A DNA stretch of 64,000 nt from a bacterium (lineage in GTDB: Bacteria > Hinthialibacterota > Hinthialibacteria > H5-UNCL2), in assembly GCA_015075175.1 (NCBI GenBank), contig JABTUV010000001.1, forward strand, positions 946,001 to 1,010,000. The letters run 5' to 3'. This document shows positions 16,476 to 25,904 of the stretch, in pieces. The notes under the pieces were generated by a model. It worked only from the letters and a program-made list of their open reading frames with translations, was not told the origin of the DNA and did no database searches. The number at the start of each line of letters is the position of its first letter. The first letter of the stretch is position 1. Position numbers and translations under genes: made by a program.

Positions 16476-19400
16476 ATGGTCGAATCCAAAGACGATTTCC
16501 CTATCGGCCAGCGAGTCACCTTGCCGGGGCACTTCCCTGAGCCGGTCGTACTCGAATCGGTGCGCCCTATAGGTGCGACTTTCGAGTGTCGGGTACGGCT
16601 CCAGGATGGGACCCCCGAGGAGACCATCCTGTCGAAGGCCGAGGCGGAGGTCCTGATCGGCAGCTCCGAACACGCTGCTGCGCGTGTCGTCCCCGCCGAT
16701 GGCGAGCGTGTGCGGCTCCTCGTCGAGTCCGCGCGGATTCGCCTGGCCTACTCCCACGACAAGCATTTCGCGGTCAGCCTCTCCGGGATACGGACTCTGC
16801 CCCACCAGATCGAGGCCGTCTACCTTCGGATGCTCCCCCAGCCACGGCTCCGCTTCCTCCTGGCCGACGATCCGGGCGCTGGCAAGACCATCATGGCGGG
16901 TTTGCTCATCAAGGAGATGAAACTGCGTGAGGCCATCGAGCGAGTCCTGATTCTCTGCCCGGCTCCGCTCACGCCTCAGTGGCAGGACGAGATGCTACGG
17001 TGGTTTGGAGAGTCTTTCGACATCATCTTCGCCGCCGTGGACCAGCCTAACTCACCAATCCGTGCAGCAGCGAGCCGCCCAGGTAATCGCCTCGATTGAT
17101 TACGCCAAGCAGGACGACGTGCGGGAGCGTGTCTGGCAACAGCGGTGGGACCTCGTCATCATCGACGAGGCGCACAAGTGCAGCGCCTACACCAAGCGCT
17201 CCACGAAACGCGGAGACGAGGTTTCCAAGACGAAACGCTACCAGCTTGCCGAGCACCTGGCGTTGTGCGCCGACCACCTCTTGCTCTTGACCGCCACGCC
17301 ACACCACGGCGACGACGACCGCTTCGCCCATTTCGTGCGGCTGATAGACCCGGACCTTTTCCCGGAACCCCATCGCCTGGGCGAGCGTGCCACCGAGCTG
17401 CGCCGGGAAATCCTGCGCCTCGGACCGGAATGCCCGTGGGCGTTGCGGCGACTCAAGGAGGATTTAAAAGACGTATACGGCCGGAGGCTCTTCCCCGACC
17501 GCCACGCCCACACCGTCACCTTCCGCCTGAACTCCGAGGAGTACGACCTTTACAAAGCCGTCTCCGCGTTCATCAACCAGTTTCTGCCCCAGGCGACCGG
17601 ACGGAAGCAGAACAGCGTCGCCCTGGCGCGGACCGTCTTTCAACGTCGCCTCGCCAGCTCCACGATGGCTATCTACGAGTCCGTCCGCCGCAGGCTGGAG
17701 CGCCAGCAGGAGCTTCTCCGCGAGTTGGAGAGTCTCACCCCAAGCCAGTTCGCCAAGCGGGTGGCCCAGCTTCAAGGCCGCCTTGTGGACGTGGAGCAGG
17801 ACGAGGACGACCTGGACGACGAGGCGCGGGATCGCCTTATCGACGAGTTCACCGCCGCCCTGCAACTGGACCAGCTCCGGGCCGAGGTCGCCGCGCTACA
17901 GGACCTCGTCGCCCAAGCCCGTCGTGTGCGCGACCACGCTTCGGACTCCAAGCTGGCCGCGCTGCGGGAATGCCTGGAGCGGGCAGAGTTTCGGGAGCTG
18001 CAGGACGGCCGCGGCAAGCTCCTCATCTTCACCGAGCACTACGACACAGTGAAGTACCTCTGCGAGCAACTGGAGCGTTGGGGCTACACGACCTGCCGCA
18101 TTCATGGCAGCATGAACCCCCGCGAGCGCCAGCGCGCCCAAGAGGAGTTTCGCACCACCAAGCAGGTTTGCGTGGCGACCGAGGCGGCTGGCGAGGCATC
18201 AACCTCCACTCTGCCGCCTGATGATAAACTACGACCTCCCATGGAACCCGACGCGCCTGGAGCAACGCCTTGGCCGCATCCACCGCATCGGCCAGGAGCA
18301 CGAGGTCCACGCCTTCAACTTCGTCTCGTCCGAGTCCGAAGAGGGTCAGCCGATCATCGAGGGACGCATCCTGGAGCGGCTTTTGGAAAAGCTGGAGCAA
18401 ATGCGCGAAGTGCTTGCCGACCGCGTTTTCGACGTGATCGGCGAGGTGCTTGCCCTCAACGACGTGAACCTGCCGGAGATGCTGCGTGAGGCGGCGCACA
18501 ACACCGGCCGTGAGCAGGAGTACCTTGAGCGCATCGAGTCCATGGACCCGGCCAAGCTTCAGGAGTACGAGCGCGCGACCGGCATCGCTCTTGCCCGCGG
18601 CAACGTGGACTTTTCCGCCTTTGAGTCCAGCAACGCGGAGGCCGAAGAGCGTCGCCTCATGCCGCGCTACGTGGAAGACTTCTTCGTAACCGCGTGCCGC
18701 GAGATAGGCTTGCGCGTGGAGGCCCGTGCCGACGGTCTCTGGCGCATCGAGCACGTGCTGGCCGATCTTCGCTCCGACCGGCTGGCCGCGGTGCGACGTG
18801 TCGGCAAGCCTGAGGGTGAATACCGCAAGATCACCTTCAACAAGGCGGACCTGGAAAAAACCCAACACGGCGACGCCGTGCTTCTCGGGCCGGGCCACCC
18901 CCTCTATGCCGCCGTGGATGAGCGCCTCAATGAGCTCCTCTCCGGGCTGCTCGGCGGTGTCGCCGTTTACGTGGACGCGGCCAGCGAGGCGCCCTACCGC
19001 CTGCACTTCTTCGAGCTTTCCGTCAAGGGTTCCAACAGCAAGGGCGAACCACTCAACCTCCACGGCGAAGTGGTCGCCGTGCGGGAGGAGCTGGGAAGCG
19101 ACGGCGACGGCCGCTTCGCGGTAGTACCGGCGGACTGCCTGCTCGATCTTCCCGCGCACCCGGTGCCACCCCCGGAAATTGACCCGGTGGACTCTGCACC
19201 CCCGGCAGATTTCCTGAAGAGCACCTACCAGATGGAGTTGCGCGAGCGCTGCCAGGAGGAGCGCCGCCGCCACGTGGACACCTGCCGCGACTACCTGGAG
19301 AAGTCCTTCACGGCGCGTATCCGCAAGGCCGAGGACCGCGTGATGCAGCTCCAGACTCGCGTGCGCAAGGAACCGGACGTAGGCATTGCACTCAAGAGCG

Positions 19401-19996
19401 CCCAGAATGATTTGGAGGACCTGAAGCGTATCCGCAGGGAACGCATGGCGGGCCTCGACCGCCTGCTACTCGTCCGGCACGGCCCGGTCCGGCACATCGC
19501 CACGGCGCTGGTACTACCGTCTGATTCCGACGCCGACGGGCAACTGGCGAAACTGTTGGAGGACATCGACCCCGTCTTGCGCCGCAGGTGTGAGAAGGCC
19601 GCCGAAGACCTGGTGGTCGCCTACGAGGAGGCGCGAGGCTGGACGTGCGAGCGCGTCGGGCACCTGAAGATCGGTCCTGATGTGCGCAGCATGGCCGTGC
19701 GACGCGCAGACCGGCTACCGCGATCCCATCAAGGACTTGCGACGGATCGAGGTCAAGGCCGCCGACGCGGACAACCATCCGCCTTACGGTGAACGAATGG
19801 AACAAGGCGACGCAGATGGGGATTCCTACTGGCTCTACGTGGTCTGGGGACCCGCTGGACAAGCCAGACCCTGAGCCGTTGCGCATCCAGAATCCGGTCA
19901 CACCTCGACCACGCCAGCGGGAAGTCGTCGCGGCGAGGTATTTTGACATTCCGGCGGACGCCGTCGAGAACGCCCCTGAAGAAAGGTGTCAATTGA
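16476..19996 (+). pseudogene. Large DEAH/SNF2-type helicase with DUF3883-like C-terminus (Hma-type), several frameshifts
   Basis: Three overlapping frames read one protein of about 1,170 residues. The first frame gives PHQIEAVYLRML then LLADDPGAGKTIMAGLLI, the Walker A motif. The second (from about 17043) gives WDLVIIDEAHKCSA, the DEAH motif, then LLLLTATPHHGDDDRF. The third (from about 18190) gives NYDLPWNPTRLEQRLGRIHR, motif VI. The end, in yet other frames from about 19690, reads DPIKDLRRIEVK and SYWLYVVW, typical of DUF3883 endings. At least four indels are needed. Helicases of this type partner with DUF1156 methylases and DUF499 ATPases in defence loci, exactly the neighbours here. The stop (TGA at 19994-19996) overlaps the next ATG. 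Sequencing error or real inactivation cannot be told apart. Confidence 0.8.
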
Positions 19997-21335
19997 TGGC
20001 GAAACAGTGGCATCGAGATACGCGACCCGGTTCACGTCTTTGTACGCATCACCCCGGCTGAGCGAGACTTAGTCAATTCACGCCCCTTCCAGCGCCTACG
20101 CCATATCCACCAACTGGCCCTTACGTATCTTGTCTATCCTGGTGCCACCCACAAGCGCTTTGAGCACAGTCTGGGCGTTATGGAATCATTCTCGCGCGTA
20201 TATGATGTCGTCACGAGCACGGACAACTTGCGGCAAGACGTCCGAGATTTGCCGGCGCGCAGGTCACCATGGTTTTGACCACGAATACTGAAAACGTGCC
20301 TTGCGGGTCGCAGCCCTGTGCCACGACCTCGGACACCTGCCGTTCTCCCATGCATCGGAGAAGCAGCTCCTCCCGGCAGGCTGGACACGCTAAGCCATTT
20401 CCAAGATCATCAGGGACCTCCTCAGATCACGCCCATCTTGAAGGACATGAAACTGATCCCGAGGACGTAATGAAGCTGGCCCTCGGCCCCAAAGACGCGG
20501 CGAAACGCCTGAGAACCCCATCCCGGAGCTCACCAGCTCGGAAACGCCCTGTCCGAGATCATCGTGGAGATGCCTTTGGCGTGGACCGAATGGACTACTT
20601 GCTGCGCGACTCCCTGCACGCAGGCGTGGCTTATGGGCGATTCGACCACTATCGGTTGATCGACACGCTGAGAATCTTGCCAGCGCCTCCCTCCGGGGAT
20701 GACAAGGTTTCCGAGCGGCCTCAATTAGGCGTTGAGGAAGGAGGGGTTCAGTCGTCAGAGGCCTGATGCTGGCAAGATACCTGATGTATTCGCAGGTGTA
20801 TTTTCACCACGTTAGGCGCATCTACGACATACATCTGATGGACTTCATGCGGGAATGGTTGCCGTCGGGACGCTTCGGGACGGACGTGGAGCAGCACCTT
20901 GCGATGACAGACAACGAGGTGACCGCAGGTTTTTTGAGCGCCGCCAGACATCCCACGGCAGCAGGGCACGAGGCCGCTTGTCGGCTTGTGGGACGCGACC
21001 ACTTCCGCAACATATACGAACGTAACCCTGACGACCTCAAGCTGAACCCGGAGGCCGGATCAGCAGTATACGAGGCGCTTAAAGAGCAGTTCGAGGAAGT
21101 TGATTTTCGACACGACAGTTACACGCAGAAGAGCGGCACGGAGGATTTCCCGGTTCTGATGCGCGACGACCGAGTTGCTTCTTCGGCGGCCGTATCCTCG
21201 GTGCTGAGCAGTCTGCCCGTTGTCTCCATTGATTACGTGTTTGCCGCGCGGAGTATCTTCGACAAAGCGAAGAAGTGGTTGAGCGAAAACCGTAAAGCGA
21301 TTATCACCCCCAAGGGAGAAGGCAATCATGGATAG
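19996..21335 (+). pseudogene. HD-domain phosphohydrolase (dGTPase/COG1078-like), several frameshifts
   Basis: From the ATG at 19996 successive frames read VEIRDPVHVF, FQRLRHIHQLALTYLVYPGA, THKRFEHSLGVM, ALCHDLGHLPFSHASEKQ, GVDRMDYLLRDSLHAGVAYG and finally an uninterrupted C-terminal ORF (20766-21335; MYSQVYFHHVRRIYDIHLMD). HR-FEHSLGV, CHDLGH and DRMDYLLRD are the HD-superfamily metal-site motifs of dNTPase-like enzymes. Its 3' end overlaps the next gene by 8 bp, so the genes form one operon. It lies inside a helicase-methylase-ATPase locus, where embedded nucleases and hydrolases are plausible accessory effectors. At least three indels interrupt it. Confidence 0.75.
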
Positions 21336-21888
21336 ACTACCGAAGGTCGCCATTCTGACCCGCCTTGCGCGCGAGCTGCGCGAACGCGGAAGCTGGTGTG
21401 GTGAGACGCACTTGCAGAAGGCCGTTTATCTGCTTCAGGAAATGCTCGGCGTTCCGTTGGGATTCTCCTACATCCTGTATCATCACGGCCCGTACTCATT
21501 CGATCTGGCCGACGAGATCACCGCGCTCCGAGCCGATGGGCTGATGGAACTGGAGCCCCAGGCGCCTCAATACGGCCCCAAGCTTCGTCCCAGTGAGCGG
21601 GCCGCTACACTTGAAGGGTTGTTTCCCAGGACGATGGGAACGTATGAACGGCATATTCGCTTTGTCGCCGACAAGTTGGGCCACATGGGGGTGGTGTCCC
21701 TGGAAAGACTGGCGACAGCCTTTTATGTCATGCAAGAGCTGCCCGATGCGGACTTGCCGCAACGAAGAGATAGATTGATTCGGCTCAAACCGCACATCAA
21801 ACAGGAATTTGCAGAGCAGGCGTTTCAAGAAGTGGAAGTAATGCAGCGTGAAGCCATGTCTTTGCCCCAGACTCCGGCGGCGCAATGA
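21328..21888 (+). CDS. YwgA/SocA-like small protein in the defence operon
   Basis: The 186-residue protein has THLQKAVYLLQEMLGVPLGF then YILYHHGPYSFDLADEITAL. This resembles the pattern K-L-Q-K...Y-L-L...Y..YGPYS..L of the YwgA family and related antitoxin-like (Panacea/SocA) proteins. The remainder is helical (RDRLIRLKPHIKQEF). The frame is intact, unlike its neighbours. ATG overlaps the HD gene by 8 bp, suggesting translational coupling and perhaps control of the HD protein. Function is not known; the family match is from pattern only. Confidence 0.55.
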   Translation: MDRLPKVAILTRLARELRERGSWCGETHLQKAVYLLQEMLGVPLGFSYILYHHGPYSFDLADEITALRADGLMELEPQAPQYGPKLRPSERAATLEGLFPRTMGTYERHIRFVADKLGHMGVVSLERLATAFYVMQELPDADLPQRRDRLIRLKPHIKQEFAEQAFQEVEVMQREAMSLPQTPAAQ

Positions 21889-22783
21889 AGGAGAGAACTG
21901 ACAGGGATTTGCGACAACATCGTTCCCGCTTCGGAGAGGACCTTCGCCCATGACCCACTCCCCCCGACTCATCGAGGACTACCTCCCCATCCAGGCCATC
22001 TCCGCCGAGGCGAGCCGGGAGAAGTCCGTGCGCAAGGGGCACATCTCCACCCTGCATCTCTGGTGGGCGCGGCGGCCGCTGGTCGCCTGCCGAGCGGCGG
22101 TGTATGGGGCGCTCGTGCCCGCCGACCGCTGGGTGGGCGAAGTCAGCCTCAAGCACCCGCCCGACGATCCCGAGAAGGCCGAGCGCGTCAAGAACGGCAA
22201 GAAGCTGGGCCTCAATCGGAAGGCGGCGGCCAAGTTCGTCACCGCCCTCTGCAAGTATCCCGGCGACAAGGCCGTCATCGGCCAAGCGGAGTCGCATATC
22301 CTTGAGGCGCACGCCGACCGCTTGACGGCGGAATTGCAGGACGCTGCGGCCGGCACGACGCCGGTCCCCGCGTGGGTCGAGGAGTTCAAGTTCACCGGCG
22401 CGCGCGTCACGGTAGACGACATCCGCGCCGGGCGCGCGCCCCGGCCGCGCGTGCTCGACATGTTCGCCGGTGGTGGCGCCATTCCGCTGGAGGCGCTGCG
22501 CCTCGGCTGCAGAAGCCTACGCGCTCGACCTCAACCCTGTTGCGCACATCATCGAACTGTGCACCCTCGTCTATCCGCAGAAGTACGGCAAGCCCGACCC
22601 CTACCGCGCGCGGGCATGACCGGTCCGCCGGCTTACGATCAGGCGGGCGCCTGATCCACCAGTCCACCTGGGGATTATGGACGAGGTCCGCTACTGGGGC
22701 AACTGGTACTGAAAAGTACGGGCGGAGATCGGCGACCCCGCCCATCCCCGACCCCGAAGCCGGCAAGCAGTCCAAGGCCGGTG

Positions 22784-22804
22784 GCACAGGCGGCCCGCCT
22801 GTGC
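22784..22804. repeat. REP palindrome, left of RAYT
   Basis: GCACAGGCGG with CCGCCTGTGC forms a near-perfect hairpin just before the RAYT coding region. It matches the palindrome on the right side (23312-23334) in its GGCACAGG..CCTGTGCC arms. Confidence 0.75.
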
Positions 22805-23287
22805 AAGGCGATCTTTTCACCACGCGCCGAAACCCGCCCCACTGGGAGTTGGCCGGGCAGCACCTATTTCATCACCTACCGCTGCGTCCGCGGCGTGGTT
22901 CTGTCCGAAGAACAGCGCCTGCTTGTGCTCAGTAACTGGATACACTGGCACGGCAAGCGGTACTTGTTGCACGCCGCCGTGGTCATGCCCGATCACGTCC
23001 ACGTGCTCATCACTCCGAAGAGCAAGCCAGATAGCTCCTGCTTCTCCCTTGAGGAGATTCTGCATACCAACAAGAGTTACACCGCGCACGAGATCGCCAA
23101 GTCCGCCCGCCGACGGGGCAGCACTGGCAGGACGAGCGGTTCGACCGCATTGTCCGCACCGCCGAGCCTGATGAAAAGTGGAACTACATGGCGAACAACC
23201 CGGTGAAGCGGGAGTTGGTTGAGCGGCCGGAGGAGTATGCCTGGCCTTTACCAGAACCCCACGCTTGGGATGATGACAGCGCAGTGG
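22797..23287 (+). CDS. REP-associated tyrosine transposase (RAYT, Y1/HUH type)
   Basis: RAYTs are single-strand HUH transposases thought to mobilise REP palindromes. Visible motifs are STYFITYRCVRGVVLSEEQR at the N-terminus, VVMPDHVHVLITPKS with the HUH pair (His-Val-His), and HTNKSYTAHEIAK with the likely catalytic Tyr. The C-terminus YMANNPVKRELVERPEEYAW is characteristic. One indel around 23120-23140 shifts the frame between KSARRRG and the C-terminal part. The start is uncertain. It lies inside the methylase, flanked by two REP palindromes, so it seems to have inserted together with them. Confidence 0.8.
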
Positions 23288-23311
23288 CACAGCCGGCCCG
23301 GCCAGCAGGCA

Positions 23312-23334
23312 GGCACAGGCCGGCGGCCTGTGCC
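23312..23334. repeat. REP palindrome, right of RAYT
   Basis: GGCACAGGCCGG with CGGCCTGTGCC gives a long perfect stem. A degenerate relative, GTGGCACAGCCGGCCCGGCC, lies just upstream at 23284-23303. Confidence 0.75.
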
Positions 23335-24978
23335 ACCAGGCTACCTGACGCCCGTCGCCTACCTCTGGACGCGCACCGTCATGCAAGAACCCCGCGTGCG
23401 GGCGACCGTCCCATTGGCGCGCCAGACCTGGCTCTGCAAAGAAGGACCGCTACGTCGCGCCTCTGGCCGGTCCCCGACAAAGACCAAGCGCGTGCGCTCC
23501 AGGTCGTGGAGTCAAGCCAGCGAGAAGGGCCTGCGGCGATCCCGCAGCTGGCATCCAAGGGCGGCAATGCCACCCGCTCGTTTTGCGGAAGCGTCGCAGA
23601 TATCGACTATGTAAAAGACGAGGGGTGGGCTGGTCGCATGGGAACGCAGTTCATGGCTGCCGTTTGCATGCGCCCGAACCACCAGGGCAAGTTGTACCTT
23701 TCGGCCGCCGATTGTGGCGACTGCGTTCCATCTGACGAGAAAGTCAACACGCGGTTAGATTCCGTCTTAGAGCGCAGCAACCTTTCCTGCCCAGATGAGC
23801 CAATAGCCAATCTGCCAAAGGACTCCAAAGACAACACACTAGGGATCACCGTGCGTCCGTACGGTTTTCGATGCTTTTCTGACCTTTTTCTACCGCGTCA
23901 ACTGCTGTCACTGCTCACCACAACGTGGGGGGTACGAAAAGCGCTTCAAACATTGAAGAACGCTAGTGACGGCGACCGCGCAATAGCCGTAGTCACCTAC
24001 CTCGCATGTATCGTGGATCGCCTCGCTGATTTCAACTCGGCCCTTTGCGTTCATAATTACTTCGGCAGCAGTCGAATAGCACACACGTTTGGGCGTCAGG
24101 TCATCAACATGGTATGGGATTGCGCAGAGGCCAATCCCTTCCACGAGGGGAGCGGAGGATGGGGAGTTGATGCAATTACCGAGGCCCTGAGTTCTGGCGA
24201 CGCAGTTGCTCCAACCGCTGCCAACGTAAGGCGAGGGTCTGCGACACAGATCGATTTGCCCAGCGGACACCTTGACGCCGTTGTCACCGATCCACCCTAC
24301 TACGACAACGTGCCCTATGCTGACATCTCGGACTACTTCTACGTCTGGCTAAAACGGTCAATCGGCGACCTTTATCCAGAGCATTTTGCAATGGCTTGCA
24401 CTCCGAAGAGGGCAGAAGCCATCGCCGACGCTGGGCGCCATGGTGGCGATTGGCACCGCGCAAAGCGTAGCTACGAGAACATGATGCAAAGCGCGTTTGC
24501 ACGCATCCATCAGGCTTTGAAACCCCAAGGTTTGATCGGAATAGTCTACGCGCACAAGACGACGTTAGGATGGGCGACGCTCGTCGATGCTTTGCGCCGA
24601 GCCGGATTCACAGTATCCGAAGCTTGGCCTCTCGATACCGAGAAACCGGGAAGGCTGCGAGCCCAGGACTCTGCGGCCTTGGCCTCCAGCATTCTCCTTG
24701 TGGCCCGTAAGCGGGAAGGCACAAGTACCGCCGAATACGAGACAACGGTACGCCCGGAGTTGGAGACGGTAGTGCGCGAGCGGGTCAACACGCTGTGGGA
24801 AATGGGCATCTCCGGCGCGGACCTGTTGATCGCCTCCGTCGGCGCGGGGTTGCGCGCCTTCACCCGCTTCGCCCGCGTCGAGTACGCCAACGGCGAAGAG
24901 GTCCCCGCCGAGCGCTTCCTCTCCGAGGTCGAGACGGTAGTGCTGGAGACGATCCTGACCCGCCTCTCCAAAGAGGTG

Positions 24979-25088
24979 GTGGGACAGGCGGCAGTGGGAC
25001 AGGGGGCAGTGGGACAGGGGGCAGTGGGACAGGGGGCAGTGGGACAGGCGGCCCGCCTGTCAGCCCCATCTCAGGCCGGCGGCCTGAG
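24979..25088. repeat. In-frame 15-bp tandem repeats plus two REP-like palindromes in the methylase
   Basis: Five 15-bp units of GTGGGACAGGSGGCA (24979-25053) encode VGQ-A/G-A repeats. They run into two palindromes: GACAGGCGGCCCGCCTGTC (25043-25061) and CTCAGGCCGGCGGCCTGAG (25070-25088). Together they look like a REP pair with slipped duplication of its edge, accommodated in the coding frame. Confidence 0.8.
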
Positions 25089-25643
25089 CCACCTGGACCC
25101 GGCGACCCGCTTCTACCTCTTGTGGCGCTACACCTATCGCACCGGCGAGCTGGACGCGGGCGAGGCGATTGTCTTCGCCAATGGGACCCACGTGGAGCTG
25201 GACGGCCCCGGCTCGCTCAGCTACGGCGCCCGCGCCCTGGTGGCAAAGAAGAAGGCCAAGTACCGTCTCCTGGACTTCACGCAGCGCGGCGACGAGGAGC
25301 GGCTGGGCCTGCCTGACCGAGAGACCGGACAGCCGGCCCCGCTGGTGGACGCCTTGCACCGCGTGCTGTGGCTCATGGAACACGCGCCGCTGCGGCTGGC
25401 GGAGTACCTGGAGCAGTCGGGCGTGGACCGCGAGCAGTTGCGGCTGGTCGCCCAGGCGCTGGCCGGCCCGGTCCTCAAAGGCGGCGACCTGACCGGCTTT
25501 GCCCCGAGCGCCGAACTCTCCGCGCTTGCCAAGCTGACGGCCAACTGGAAGAGCGTGGTGGAAGAGGCTACACTGACACCCGGCGAACGCGAGGCGCGCC
25601 GGACGGGTCAGAAGACCTTCAGATTCGACCGGGAGTGAGGCGC

Positions 25644-25904
25644 ATGGGCGAGCATCGGGAGACTTCCGCGCCCTGGGCGGTCCCGCCGGAGAAGATCGAC
25701 GAAGCAGTGCGCCGCATCGTGGAGGCCCACGGCAAGGCTCTGCCTGAGCGCGTGGGTGACGTGACCCGACTGACGCCGTTTGCGACGGTGTTTCGTTACG
25801 ACGATCTGCCCCTGGCGGCGGCTGTCGAGCGGGTTGGCCTTTTGCCGCTGGTGCAAAGGCTGAGAGCATTTGTGGAAGAACAGATCGGAGACATCGCGCC
25901 ATGA
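25644..25904 (+). CDS. 86-residue protein, MNT/HEPN-like pieces, function unknown
   Basis: The small protein reads PEKIDEAVRRIVEAHGKALP then DVTRLTPFATVFRYDDLPLA. The first part resembles the N-terminal helix of minimal nucleotidyltransferases (MNT). The second resembles the C-terminal half of HEPN proteins, which often have a conserved RY before the last helices. RIVEAH also fits Rx4H, but this is too short a pattern to rely on. It may be a deletion fusion of an MNT-HEPN toxin-antitoxin pair. It lies between the methylase and the DUF499 gene, and its TGA overlaps the next ATG by ATGA. Confidence 0.4.
   Translation: MGEHRETSAPWAVPPEKIDEAVRRIVEAHGKALPERVGDVTRLTPFATVFRYDDLPLAAAVERVGLLPLVQRLRAFVEEQIGDIAP

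Larger units (their letters stand above)
21950..25638 (+). pseudogene. DUF1156 DNA adenine methylase, interrupted by RAYT/REP insertion and frameshifts
   Basis: The start MTHSPRLIEDYLPIQAISAE then SVRKGHISTLHLWWARRPL is the DUF1156 N-terminal signature. VLDMFAGGGAIPLEALRLGC is the AdoMet-binding motif I. A frameshift follows at about 22505, where AYALDLNPVAHIIELCTLVY appears in another frame. At 22784-23334 a RAYT gene and two REP palindromes are inserted. The methylase resumes at YLTPVAYLWTRTV and runs to the end with VVTDPPYYDNVPYADISDYF, the DPPY catalytic motif. Near 24979-25088 a VGQGA tandem repeat and two palindromes lie in frame. Without the insertion the protein would be about 1,000 residues, normal for the family. 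It should modify host DNA in the Hma-type defence locus. Confidence 0.85.

Noticed and set aside
18029-19273. Long minus-strand ORF of 414 codons
   Set aside because: Antisense shadow of the helicase; no domain recognised and high GC explains its length.
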